Assembly (NCBI RefSeq): GCF_007828865.1
Contig: NZ_VIVK01000001.1
Span: forward strand, 3,596,001-3,660,000
Reading direction: 5' to 3'
Length of the DNA stretch: 64,000 nt
Origin: Kribbella amoyensis
Lineage (GTDB): Bacteria > Actinomycetota > Actinomycetes > Propionibacteriales > Kribbellaceae
Positions 24,834-33,665 of the stretch are shown in pieces (position 1 is the first letter of the stretch; each line of letters begins with the position of its first letter). Made by a program: the position numbers and the translations under genes. Below the pieces are notes generated by a model. That model was given only the letters and a program-made list of their open reading frames with translations. It was not told where the DNA came from and did no database searches.

Positions 24834-25577
24834 TCAGCCGCCGGTGACGAGCTTGCCCAGGACGGTCGGCCAGGAGTCGAGGTCGACGTCGAGCTTCTTC
24901 AGCTCCTTGTCGTCGACGGTGACCACCTTGCGGTCCCCGAGCGGCTCCTTCAGCTCGATCGAGGCGATCGAGATGTCGTCGTCGGGCGGGCACGGGTCGC
25001 TGTTGTCGATGACGGCGGTGACCTTGTCCTCGGACTCGACCACCCGCAGGTCCAGCGCACAGTTGCCGCCGACACCGATCACCAGGTCGATGTCGTTGTA
25101 CGAGGGCCGGTTCTGGATCCAGCGCAGGTACTTGGGCTTCTTGCCCTCGACCACCTGGTACGCCGCGACCGGCTGCGGCTCGGATCCGGTGACGCTGCCC
25201 GAGCCGTCGCCGATGAAGGAACCGTAGATCTTGTTGATGCACGGGTCCTTCTCCCGGTCGGCGCCGTCGATCGCGCCCCACGCCCTGGCCGCCTGGTAGC
25301 AGCCGTTCGCCTCACGGTTGAGCGAGATGTTGAACCCGACCAGGGCGAACGCCGCCAGGACCATCAGCCCGGCCAGCATCCGGCGGGACTGCACCCGCTT
25401 CGGCGACAGGCCCGGCTCGCCCTCCTCCGGCTGCTGCCGGAACAGGCCGAGGATGTTCGTCGTCCACTGCGGGTTGATCAGCGTCGGGACCGCGTAGAGC
25501 AGGATCAGGACCACGCAGACGGCGATGGCGGGGAGGAGCGCCCAGTAATTTCGCACGGCAGCAAGATACGGGGCCAT
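24834..25577 (-). CDS. Membrane protein with extracytoplasmic domain, function unknown
   Basis: A 247-residue protein with two N-terminal membrane helices ('WALLPAIAVCVVLILLYAV' and 'MLAGLMVLAAFALVGFNIS'). An extracytoplasmic domain of about 140 residues follows, with three cysteines that could form a disulfide ('GCYQ', 'DPCINK', 'GNCALD' and 'DPCPPDD'; four Cys in all). No known domain is recognised. ATG 25577 is 34 bp from the divergent IclR-type start, so the two promoters overlap. Length and topology suggest an envelope protein. Confidence 0.8.
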   Translation of the reverse strand: MAPYLAAVRNYWALLPAIAVCVVLILLYAVPTLINPQWTTNILGLFRQQPEEGEPGLSPKRVQSRRMLAGLMVLAAFALVGFNISLNREANGCYQAARAWGAIDGADREKDPCINKIYGSFIGDGSGSVTGSEPQPVAAYQVVEGKKPKYLRWIQNRPSYNDIDLVIGVGGNCALDLRVVESEDKVTAVIDNSDPCPPDDDISIASIELKEPLGDRKVVTVDDKELKKLDVDLDSWPTVLGKLVTGG

Positions 25578-25611
25578 CGGTCCGCGCCCGAAAAGCGGAT
25601 ACGCTTCGGGA

Positions 25612-26256
25612 GTGCCAGCAGAGACGTCACAGACGCTCGACCGGGGACTCACGGTCCTCGAGTTGCTGGCGGACGCCCCGGACGGGTTGTCGATCACCGA
25701 GCTCGCCGCGTCCCTCGGCGTCAGCCGCACCGTGGTGTACCGGCTGGTCAACACGCTCGAACTGCACCGGCTGGTCCGCCGCGACAGTGAAGGCCGGGCC
25801 CGGCTCGGTCTGGCGGTGCTGCACTACAGCCGTCGCGTGCAGCCGACGCTTCGTGACGCGGCGCTACCGGTCCTGCGGTCGCTGGCCGAGGACACCGGCG
25901 CGACGGCCCACCTGACGGTCGCGGACGGTGAGGAAGCACTCGCGATCGCGGTGATCGAGCCGAGCTGGACCGACTTCCACGTCTCGTACCGGATGGGCTC
26001 CCGGCACGCCCTCGACCAAGGAGCCGCCGGCAAGGCGATCCTGGCCGGCCGCCGCAAGCCCGACCCGGCCGGCCGGCCCTTCGTCATCACCTCCGGTGAG
26101 CTCCAGGCCGGCGCCCAGGGCGTCTCCTCCCCGGTCCTCGGCGTCCCCGGCGTCGAAGCCAGCATCGGCGTCGTGGTCCTGGGCAAGCTCGACCGCGACT
26201 TCGTCGGCCCCAGAGTCGCCCGAGCCGCCGTAGAAGTAGCCAAACGCCTCGCCTGA
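25612..26256 (+). CDS. IclR-family transcriptional regulator
   Basis: A 214-residue regulator. The winged helix-turn-helix with 'TLDRGLTVLELLADAPDGLS' and 'ELAASLGVSRTVVYRLVNTL' is IclR-type. The effector domain is shorter than usual (full-length members are about 250) but keeps 'GSRHALDQGAAGKAILAG', the family ligand-loop motif, and 'GVASIGVVVLG'-like sequence. GTG 25612 is the start. It lies between the divergent membrane-protein gene and the convergent Lrp gene; the target is unknown. Confidence 0.9.
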   Translation: MPAETSQTLDRGLTVLELLADAPDGLSITELAASLGVSRTVVYRLVNTLELHRLVRRDSEGRARLGLAVLHYSRRVQPTLRDAALPVLRSLAEDTGATAHLTVADGEEALAIAVIEPSWTDFHVSYRMGSRHALDQGAAGKAILAGRRKPDPAGRPFVITSGELQAGAQGVSSPVLGVPGVEASIGVVVLGKLDRDFVGPRVARAAVEVAKRLA

Positions 26257-26276
26257 ACCCAGTACCTCAACCCTCC

Positions 26277-26747
26277 TCAGCCGCGGGTGGCTGCGTGGAC
26301 GAGGGGGAGGACTCGGTGCGGGATCTGTTCGGCCAGGGCGATGACTGTCGAGGCTCTTTGGATGCCTTGGACCACGACGACCTGGTCGATGACCCGCTGG
26401 AGGTCGGCGTTGGAGCGGGCGACCAGGCGGCACCAGAGGTCTTCGGCCCCGGTGATGGTGTGGACTTCGAGGACCTCCGGGATGCCGGCGAGTGCCTCCG
26501 CGACGGCCGTGTGTCCCGTGCCCTGCTCGATCTGCAAGGTCGCGAAGGCCGTCACCGGATAGCCGATCGCGGTGGTGTCGATGGCGGGGCCCCAGCCGCG
26601 GACCACGCCTTCTCGCTGCAGGCGGTCGAGGCGGGCCTGGATCGTGCCACGGGCGACGCCGAGGCGGCGGGAGGCTTCGAGGACGCCGACGCGGGGTTCG
26701 GCGGCGAAGAGGTCGAGGATGCGGGCGTCCAGGGCGTCCACGCTCAT
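26277..26747 (-). CDS. Lrp/AsnC-family regulator, probable regulator of hppD
   Basis: A 156-residue feast/famine regulator. The N-terminal helix-turn-helix 'LDARILDLFAAEPRVGVLEA' with 'RRLGVARGTIQARLDRL' is followed by a RAM/AsnC effector domain with 'VHTITGAEDLWCRLVA' and 'IQRASTVIALAEQIPHRVLP'. ATG 26747 follows GGGAGACC. It is divergent from hppD, and AsnC-type genes beside hppD commonly sense tyrosine or phenylalanine. The palindrome GTTGCGCAAC at 26834 is the likely binding site. Confidence 0.92.
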   Translation of the reverse strand: MSVDALDARILDLFAAEPRVGVLEASRRLGVARGTIQARLDRLQREGVVRGWGPAIDTTAIGYPVTAFATLQIEQGTGHTAVAEALAGIPEVLEVHTITGAEDLWCRLVARSNADLQRVIDQVVVVQGIQRASTVIALAEQIPHRVLPLVHAATRG

Positions 26748-26833
26748 CTTGGTCTCCCGAGTGGTCAGGCTGTCCAAACAGTCCAGCGGAACCCTCATGA
26801 TACTGGGCAACCTGACCAATGAAACAACGATCC

Positions 26834-26843
26834 GTTGCGCAAC
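26834..26843. promoter_or_regulatory. Palindrome in Lrp-hppD gap
   Basis: GTTGCGCAAC is a perfect 10-bp palindrome in the 151-bp divergent gap, 56 bp before the hppD ATG. The partial copy GTTGCGCGGG lies at 40358-40367, just before hmgA. Confidence 0.5.
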
Positions 26844-26877
26844 CTGCGTCGGCGCGGAAGGCTCTCCGCACAGCTGA

Positions 26878-28101
<1,224 letters not shown>

Positions 28102-28132
28102 GCGGCGGGTCGGCGGGCTCGGAGTACGCCGA

Positions 28133-28173
28133 ACCCGGCCGGGCGTGCCGTCGCGGTGCGCGCCCGGCCGGGT
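28133..28173 (+). terminator. hppD terminator hairpin
   Basis: ACCCGGCCGGGCG (28133-28145) and CGCCCGGCCGGGT (28161-28173) are perfect 13-bp complements around a 15-base loop, 31 bp after the hppD stop. Confidence 0.7.
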
Positions 28174-28309
28174 ACCCGGCGACACGCCCGGACGGTGGCC
28201 TGGAACGGTGGCCGGGAACGACGCTCGGTACCGCTCTCGACACCGAAAGTCACTCGTCCGATTACCGGATTGACTGTCAGGTCAGGGTCGGTTCGCGTAC
28301 GCTGCCCCA

Positions 28310-28335
28310 TGAATGTGCGTCGGGGCGTACATTCA
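28310..28335 (+). promoter_or_regulatory. Leader hairpin before secreted-protein gene
   Basis: TGAATGT (28310-28316) and ACATTCA (28329-28335) form a stem that can extend by two pairs across one mismatch. The right arm abuts the AGGAAGGG ribosome site, so folding could affect translation or protect the 5' end. Confidence 0.4.
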
Positions 28336-28348
28336 GGAAGGGTTTCCG

Positions 28349-28819
28349 ATGAAGATACTGGGCATTTTGCTCAGCACCGCGGGCCTGGCCGGAGTGGGCG
28401 TTCTCGCCCTGGCCACACCAGCACAGGCGGTCGAAGCCGCCAACTGCCCGGGTGCCCGGACGATCTCGTCAGCGCAGATCTTCCGTGACAACAAACCGCC
28501 CGGCTGGGGCGACGTCAAACTGGTCCGGGACAACTGCTCGCAGTACTGGGCCGAGGTCACGATGGACGCCAAGCTACCGAAGTACGCGCTGACCAGTGCG
28601 TATCTGCAGCAGTACGGCGGATCCAACAGCGGCCGCGTGCTCTCCTGCGACTCCGGTGGCGGGACGGGTGCGGTGACCGCCGGTCAACGAACCTGCCGGA
28701 CACCGAAGGTGAAGTCGCTGGACACCAGCACGACCTTCGTGGCGATCGCCAGGGAGTTCCACAACTACGGCGGCGGCTACCAGAAGATCTCCGAGAACCG
28801 GACCGCCCGGACGCGCTAG
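28349..28819 (+). CDS. Small secreted protein, function unknown
   Basis: A 156-residue precursor. The signal peptide 'MKILGILLSTAGLAGVGVLA' ends near 'ATPAQA', leaving about 127 residues. The mature part has four or more cysteines ('ANCPGA', 'DNCSQYW', 'LSCDSG', 'RTCRTP'), fitting two disulfide bonds, and aromatic-rich 'YLQQYGGSNS' and 'FHNYGGGY' segments. No domain is recognised. ATG 28349 has AGGAAGGG eight bases upstream. It is monocistronic, between two inverted repeats. Confidence 0.82.
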   Translation: MKILGILLSTAGLAGVGVLALATPAQAVEAANCPGARTISSAQIFRDNKPPGWGDVKLVRDNCSQYWAEVTMDAKLPKYALTSAYLQQYGGSNSGRVLSCDSGGGTGAVTAGQRTCRTPKVKSLDTSTTFVAIAREFHNYGGGYQKISENRTARTR

Positions 28820-28873
28820 CGCCCAGCTGTCCACAGACCCGCGACTCCACCTGAAATGGCGCCGAAACTTCGG

Positions 28874-28978
28874 GTGCCCCGCGTCGGGGGTTGCTCGGCA
28901 CTCGCAGCGCCCAGGCACGCACCTCGCGGCACGCACCTGGACACCGCGATCACTCGAGCAACCCCCGACGCGGGGCAC
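28874..28978. repeat. 24-bp perfect inverted repeat
   Basis: The arms 28874-28897 (GTGCCCCGCGTCGGGG...) and 28955-28978 are perfect reverse complements over 24 bp, with a 57-bp loop containing GGCACGCACCT twice. The right arm ends 13 bp before the ATG of the FAD oxidase gene. Confidence 0.9.
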
Positions 28979-28991
28979 TAGGCTCCATGAC

Positions 28992-30365
28992 ATGAGTGAG
29001 GTTGTCGAACGTCTGCGGCAGGTGCTGCCGCCGGAGGCCCTGGTCACCGACCCGGACCGGATGGAGAGCTACCGGTACGACCGGGCGATGTTCTGCCCGG
29101 CCGGCGAGCCGGCGGCGGTGGTGCTCGCGCGCGAGACCGCGCACGTGCAGGCGGCGGTCCGGGCCGCTGCCGAGTTCGGCGTGCCCGTGGTTCCACAGGG
29201 CGCGCGGTCCGGCCTGTCCGGCGCCGCGAACGCGCTGGACGGCTGCGTCGTGATCTCGCTGGAGAAGATGGACCAGATCCTCGCGATCGAGCCCGTCGAC
29301 CGGTACGTCGTGACCCAGCCGGGCGTGTACAACGCGGTGCTCTCGCGCGCCGTGGCCGAGCAGGGGCTGTTCTACCCGCCGGATCCGTCCAGCTGGGAGT
29401 TCTGCTCGATCGGCGGCAACCTGTCCACCAACTCGGGCGGCCTGTGCTGCGTGAAGTACGGCGTCACCACCGACTACGTCCTCGGGCTCGAGGTGGTGCT
29501 CGCGGACGGCCAGGTGCTCCGGACCGGGCGCAAGACGGTCAAGGGCGTCGCGGGGTACGACCTGACCAAGCTGATCGTGGGCAGTGAGGGGACGCTCGGC
29601 ATCATCACCGAGGCGACCCTCGCGTTGCGCCCGCAGGCGGCCCGGCCGCGGACGATGGCAGCGCTGTTCGGTTCCGGCGTGGCGGCCGGTGAAACGATCG
29701 TCGAGATCATCCGGTCCGGCGTGTCGCTGAGTCTGCTGGAGATCATGGACCGGACCACGATCGCCGCGGTGAACGACTACAAGCGGATGGACCTGCCGAC
29801 CGACGCGGCGGCGATGCTGATCGCGCAGTCGGACGCCGGCGGCGAGGCGGGCGCGGCCGACATCGCCACGGTCGCCAAGCTGTGCCGGGAGTTCGGCGCG
29901 ATCGAGTGCATCGAGGCCGACGACGAGGCCGAGGGCGAACTGTTGCTGGAGGCCCGCCGGGCGGCGCTGATCGCGCTGGAGCAACTCGGCACGACGATGA
30001 TCGACGACGTCTGCGTCCCGCGGTCCCGGCTGGCCGACTTCATCGGCGCGATCGAGAAGGTCGCGCAGGACCTGGACATCACCGTCGGCGTGCTCGGCCA
30101 CGCCGGCGACGGGAACATGCACCCGACCGTGGTGTTCGACCAGCACGACCCGGAGCAGGCCCGCCGGGCCCAGGCGGCGTTCGACCGGATCATGGAGATC
30201 GGCCTGGAGCTGGGCGGCACGATCACCGGCGAGCACGGCGTCGGCGTCCTCAAGCGGCAGTGGCTGACCGAGGAGATCGGCCCGGTCGCGGTCTCGGTGC
30301 ACCACGCGATCAAGCGCGCGCTGGACCCGAAGAACCTGCTGAACCCAGGCAAGGTGGTGACGTGA
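28992..30365 (+). CDS. FAD-binding oxidase, glycolate oxidase GlcD-like
   Basis: A 457-residue flavoprotein of the vanillyl-alcohol-oxidase/GlcD group, which oxidises 2-hydroxy acids such as glycolate or D-lactate. The PCMH-type FAD domain has 'VPVVPQGARSGLSGAAN' and 'CSIGGNLSTNSGGLCCVKYG', and the C-terminal domain has 'VGVLGHAGDGNMHPTVVFD' and 'GGTITGEHGVGVLKR', whose His residues line the metal/substrate site. ATG 28992 lacks a clear ribosome site and lies 13 bp after a 24-bp inverted repeat. GlcE/GlcF partners are not present, so a single-subunit D-2-hydroxyacid dehydrogenase is also possible. Confidence 0.92.
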   Translation: MSEVVERLRQVLPPEALVTDPDRMESYRYDRAMFCPAGEPAAVVLARETAHVQAAVRAAAEFGVPVVPQGARSGLSGAANALDGCVVISLEKMDQILAIEPVDRYVVTQPGVYNAVLSRAVAEQGLFYPPDPSSWEFCSIGGNLSTNSGGLCCVKYGVTTDYVLGLEVVLADGQVLRTGRKTVKGVAGYDLTKLIVGSEGTLGIITEATLALRPQAARPRTMAALFGSGVAAGETIVEIIRSGVSLSLLEIMDRTTIAAVNDYKRMDLPTDAAAMLIAQSDAGGEAGAADIATVAKLCREFGAIECIEADDEAEGELLLEARRAALIALEQLGTTMIDDVCVPRSRLADFIGAIEKVAQDLDITVGVLGHAGDGNMHPTVVFDQHDPEQARRAQAAFDRIMEIGLELGGTITGEHGVGVLKRQWLTEEIGPVAVSVHHAIKRALDPKNLLNPGKVVT

Positions 30366-30515
30366 GGGTTCTTTCAACTTCCGTGACCCAACCGCAACGG
30401 AATTGCCGGGCCGGTACGACCTGTGTGGCCGTGGATCGTGACGTCCGGCCCGCACCATGGAAGGTAGCTGACTGAAAGTCCGGGGGAACCGCCGTTGCAC
30501 ACCAGGAGGACACGC

Positions 30516-31121
30516 ATGCGAGCGAGGCAGTTGCTGCCGGCTGCGCTGGCGCTGATCGTCCTGGCCGTGCTCGCCGGCTGTGCGAACGGCAGCGGCCTGC
30601 GGGTCGAGGGCGCCGAGCCGGCCAGTACCCCCACCCCGTCCGTCACCACGCACGGATTCGCCCCGGGGAAGAACGACCGCACCGCCACCACGCCGGTGCC
30701 GGTCACCGCGAGCCTGGCCCAGATCCGGCTGAAGCTGCTCGCGGACAAGAAGCTGGAGCCCTTCTTCCGGACCGTACTGACCAGGTGCTCGGTGGTCGAG
30801 CGCTGCCTGACCCGCGGTCCGACCGTGAACGTGATGCGGTCCGAGCACCCGCAGATCGTCGTGATCATTCACACGCTGGACGATTTCGTCTACGGTGCGG
30901 TCCTGATGGCCATCGAACCGTCCGGTCCGCGCCCGGTGTGGAGCCTGCGGGGCGAGCGGCTGAAGATCAACGCCAGCCAGCAGGGTGACCTCGTGGTCGA
31001 GTCGGGAATCTTCGCCGTCGACGACAAACCCTGCTGTCCGTCGGTAACCCGGGTCGAGGTCTACCGTTGGAATGGTCGTCAGATGATCAAGCTGAGCTCG
31101 CAGGACCAAAAGGGAGACTGA
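30516..31121 (+). CDS. CseA-like lipoprotein of an envelope-stress operon
   Basis: A 201-residue lipoprotein. The signal 'LLPAALALIVLAVLAGCANG' has lipobox LAGC (Cys22). A Thr/Pro-rich linker is followed by a ~140-residue domain containing 'VNVMRSEHPQIVVIIHTLDD' and two more cysteine sites ('TRCSVVERC', 'KPCCPS'). ATG 30516 has AGGAGGA seven bases upstream. Its place directly before a CseB-like response regulator and a CseC-like kinase, and its size, match cseA of Streptomyces, an extracytoplasmic modulator of the sigma-E cell-envelope response. Homology by sequence is not certain; the call rests mostly on position. Confidence 0.72.
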   Translation: MRARQLLPAALALIVLAVLAGCANGSGLRVEGAEPASTPTPSVTTHGFAPGKNDRTATTPVPVTASLAQIRLKLLADKKLEPFFRTVLTRCSVVERCLTRGPTVNVMRSEHPQIVVIIHTLDDFVYGAVLMAIEPSGPRPVWSLRGERLKINASQQGDLVVESGIFAVDDKPCCPSVTRVEVYRWNGRQMIKLSSQDQKGD

Positions 31122-31126
31122 CTTCG

Positions 31127-31825
31127 GTGGTACCGGAAGAACCGGCCGCGCGCATCCTCATGGTCGAGGACGACGCGGTGATTCGTGAGGCGACCCAGTT
31201 GACCCTCGAGCGGCACGGCTACGACGTCACCACGGCCGAGGACGGCCTGGAGGCGATCGAGAGTTTCGAGAAGATCCACCCGGACGCGGTGATGCTCGAC
31301 ATCATGCTGCCCGGGCTCGACGGCATCTCAGTGTGCCGCCGGATCCGCGAGACCAGCCTGGTCCCGATCGTGATGGTGTCCGCGCGCGGTGACGCGCTGG
31401 ACGTCGTCCTCGGGCTGGAAGCCGGGGCGGACGACTACGTGACCAAGCCGTTCGACACCCAGGTCCTGGTGGCCCGGCTGCGCGCCGTGATGCGCCGCGC
31501 TGTCGCCGACCCGGAGCGGCCGGCCCCCGCGACCGGGGCGACCGTCGAGCAGTTCGGCGACCTGGAGCTCGACCGGGAGGCGCTGGAGGTCCGCCGGGGC
31601 GGGAGTACCGTCCAGCTGACCCCGACCGAGCTCAAGTTGCTGATCGAGTTCGCCAACAACCCCGGCGTGGTACTCAGCCGGTCCACGCTGCTGCAGCGGG
31701 TCTGGGACTACGAGTGGGGCGGCGACGGCCGGCTCGTCGACGTCCACCTGCAGCGCCTGCGGACCAAGATCGGCGCGGACCGCATCGAGACGGTCCGCGG
31801 GTTCGGATACAAGCTGCGGGCGTAG
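31127..31825 (+). CDS. cseB: CseB-like OmpR-family response regulator
   Basis: A 232-residue response regulator. The receiver domain has the acidic pocket 'MVEDDAVIREATQLTLERHG', the phosphoacceptor Asp58 in 'MLDIMLPGLDG', and 'KPFD' with the conserved Lys. The winged-helix output domain ends 'VDVHLQRLRTKIGADRIETV', then 'RGFGYKLRA'. The stretches 'DDAVIREATQLTLERHG', 'VVLGLEAGADDYVTKPFD' and the C-terminus closely recall Streptomyces CseB, which activates sigE under cell-wall stress. GTG 31127 has GGGAGA about 10 bases upstream. It lies 5 bp after the lipoprotein gene and 4 bp before the kinase gene. Confidence 0.88.
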   Translation: MVPEEPAARILMVEDDAVIREATQLTLERHGYDVTTAEDGLEAIESFEKIHPDAVMLDIMLPGLDGISVCRRIRETSLVPIVMVSARGDALDVVLGLEAGADDYVTKPFDTQVLVARLRAVMRRAVADPERPAPATGATVEQFGDLELDREALEVRRGGSTVQLTPTELKLLIEFANNPGVVLSRSTLLQRVWDYEWGGDGRLVDVHLQRLRTKIGADRIETVRGFGYKLRA

Positions 31826-31829
31826 GGGC

Positions 31830-33095
31830 ATGCCTGGCGGTCCGGGGATGGGCCTGCGCAGCAAGCTGGGCCTGATCTTCCTGCTGGTGTCGTCGCTGGC
31901 GATCCTGGTGCTCTGCGTGGCCGTGTACACGCAGGCCCAGTCGTCGCGTCTGGACCGGACGCGCAGCTTCGCCGACGAGCGGATCCAGCTCGCCGCGGAG
32001 AGCTACAACCAGAACGACGTCCCGCTGTTCGGGTCCAAGCTGGACGACCCGGATCTGCCGCCGCAGCTGCGGCAGGCGGTGCTGGAGGGCAAGCGGGCGA
32101 CGTACAAGACCGGCTCGCCGAACGCGAAGATGTGGGCCGCGGCCGGGGTCAAGGACGGCAAGATCCTGTCGATCGTGCAGGACTACGACACCGACGACCC
32201 GTCGATGAACGCGCTCCGGCGCGCCCTGATCCTGGGCGGGATCGGGACGGTCGCGCTGGTGGCACTGGTCAGCGTCGTCGCGGCCGGCAGCCTGTCCCGG
32301 CGGATCGTCGGGGTGGCCGGGACGGCGCGCCGGATCGCTGCCGGGGACCTGGACGCGTCGGCGGCCGAGGCGGTCGGCAAGGGCCGGGACGAGGTGGCAT
32401 CACTGGCGACCGCGATCGACACGATGGCGAGTTCGCTGCGCGGTCAGCTGGAGGCCGAGCGCCGGTTCACCGCCGACGTCGCGCACGACCTGCGGACCCC
32501 GGTCACCGGCCTGCTCACCGCCGCGGAGCTGTTGCCGCCGGGGCGTCCGAGCGAGCTGGTCCGGGACCGGGCCAAGGTACTGCGCCGGCTGGTCGAGGAC
32601 CTGCTGGAGATCGCCCGGTTCGACTCCGGTGTCGAACAGGCGGATCTCGAGCACGTCGGGCTCGGGGCGTTCGTCGGCTCCGCGGTCGGCCGGTTGCGGA
32701 TGCAGCAGGCGCTCGCGCCGGACAGCATCGTCGTGCACCGGGTCGGCGAGGACGAGACCGTCTGGACGGACTCGCGCCGGATCGAGCGGATCCTGGCCAA
32801 CCTGATCGTCAACGGCCTGCGGCACGGCCGGCCGCCGATCGAGGTGACTGTGAACGGCCGGGTGATCGAGGTCGCCGACCACGGTGACGGCTACCCCGAG
32901 GAGTTGATTGCCGAGGGCCCCCGTCGGTTCCGGTCCGGGATGGCCGAGCGTGGGGTCGGGCACGGGCTCGGCCTGACCATCGCGGCCGGGCACGCGAAGG
33001 TCCTCGGCGCCGAGCTGACCTTCGGGACCGCGGCCACCGGTGGTGCGCTGGCACGGCTGGTGCTGCCGCCGTCGCCTGAGACGGAATCTTCATAA
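31830..33095 (+). CDS. CseC-like sensor histidine kinase
   Basis: A 421-residue membrane kinase. A first helix ('LIFLLVSSLAILVLCVAVY'), an extracytoplasmic sensor of about 95 residues and a second helix ('LGGIGTVALVALVSVVAAGS') are followed by HAMP, a dimerisation domain with phospho-acceptor His219 in 'AHDLRTP', and an ATPase domain. The ATP site is somewhat unusual: 'NLIVNGLRHG' for the N box and 'VADHGDGYP' for G1, with 'GVGHGLGLTIAAGHAKVLGA' intact. ATG 31830 is used; ATG 31848 is possible. It presumably senses peptidoglycan damage and phosphorylates the CseB-like regulator. Confidence 0.9.
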   Translation: MPGGPGMGLRSKLGLIFLLVSSLAILVLCVAVYTQAQSSRLDRTRSFADERIQLAAESYNQNDVPLFGSKLDDPDLPPQLRQAVLEGKRATYKTGSPNAKMWAAAGVKDGKILSIVQDYDTDDPSMNALRRALILGGIGTVALVALVSVVAAGSLSRRIVGVAGTARRIAAGDLDASAAEAVGKGRDEVASLATAIDTMASSLRGQLEAERRFTADVAHDLRTPVTGLLTAAELLPPGRPSELVRDRAKVLRRLVEDLLEIARFDSGVEQADLEHVGLGAFVGSAVGRLRMQQALAPDSIVVHRVGEDETVWTDSRRIERILANLIVNGLRHGRPPIEVTVNGRVIEVADHGDGYPEELIAEGPRRFRSGMAERGVGHGLGLTIAAGHAKVLGAELTFGTAATGGALARLVLPPSPETESS

Positions 33096-33171
33096 ACCAT
33101 TCGCCGCGGCGGGTCGTCTTCCCTCACGTCGGGTTCACCGGAATCCGTTGAAACGAGGGGAAACCAGAACC

Positions 33172-33600
33172 ATGCGCAGTCGTTCTCAGCTCGTCCGTCG
33201 TACCGTCGCCGCTGTCGTCGGCGTCACCCTGGCCGCCGGCGCGGTCGGTGTCGCGGGAGCCCTGCAGGCGAACGCGGCGCCCGACGCCACGCAGGCCGCT
33301 CAGGGCGTCGGTATGGTTGCCGCGGCGTCGTCGATCAGCATCACCCCGGACCGGACCACCGCGAAGGCCTGGTCGAAGGTGTCGCTGACCGGGAAGACGG
33401 CCGGGATCGCGGCCGGCACCAAGGTCCAGGTGCAGCGGCTGGAGAACGGCAAGTGGGTGAACTTCCCGGCCACCACCAAGGTGACCAGCCGGGCCACGTA
33501 CTCGGTCTGGGTGCAGAGCGGCCGCGTCGGCGTGAACAAGTTCCGCGTCGTCGCCGGCAAGGCGGCCAGCGCCGCGGTGAGCGTCACCATCACCAAGTAG
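33172..33600 (+). CDS. Small secreted beta-domain protein
   Basis: A 142-residue precursor with signal peptide 'RRTVAAVVGVTLAAGAVGVAG' cleaved near 'ANA'. The mature ~105 residues contain 'ISITPDRTTAKAWSKVSLTG' and 'VQVQRLENGKWVNFPATTKV', a bacterial Ig-like pattern in which such repeats often follow a secreted enzyme. Here a single domain stands alone. ATG 33172 follows a GAGGGG 14 bases upstream. It lies 76 bp after the kinase gene and could be a target of the Cse-like system, but no promoter evidence shows this. Confidence 0.82.
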   Translation: MRSRSQLVRRTVAAVVGVTLAAGAVGVAGALQANAAPDATQAAQGVGMVAAASSISITPDRTTAKAWSKVSLTGKTAGIAAGTKVQVQRLENGKWVNFPATTKVTSRATYSVWVQSGRVGVNKFRVVAGKAASAAVSVTITK

Positions 33601-33614
33601 TCCCCGAACGACAA

Positions 33615-33655
33615 ACGGCGCCACCTCCCGACCGGGAGCTGGCGCCGTCTCTTTG
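33615..33655. terminator. Strong bidirectional terminator
   Basis: Arms ACGGCGCCA (33615-33623) and TGGCGCCGT (33640-33648) with an inner CTCCC/GGGAG stem and a GACC loop, followed by CTCTTTG. It lies between the stops of two convergent genes. Confidence 0.85.
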
Positions 33656-33665
33656 CCTCCGGCCC

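Noticed and set aside
30366..30515. Possible c-di-AMP (ydaO-type) riboswitch before the CseA-like gene
   Set aside because: A CCGGGGGAACC-like segment is there, but the other conserved blocks, such as GGGTGAA, are missing and the downstream gene is not a usual target.
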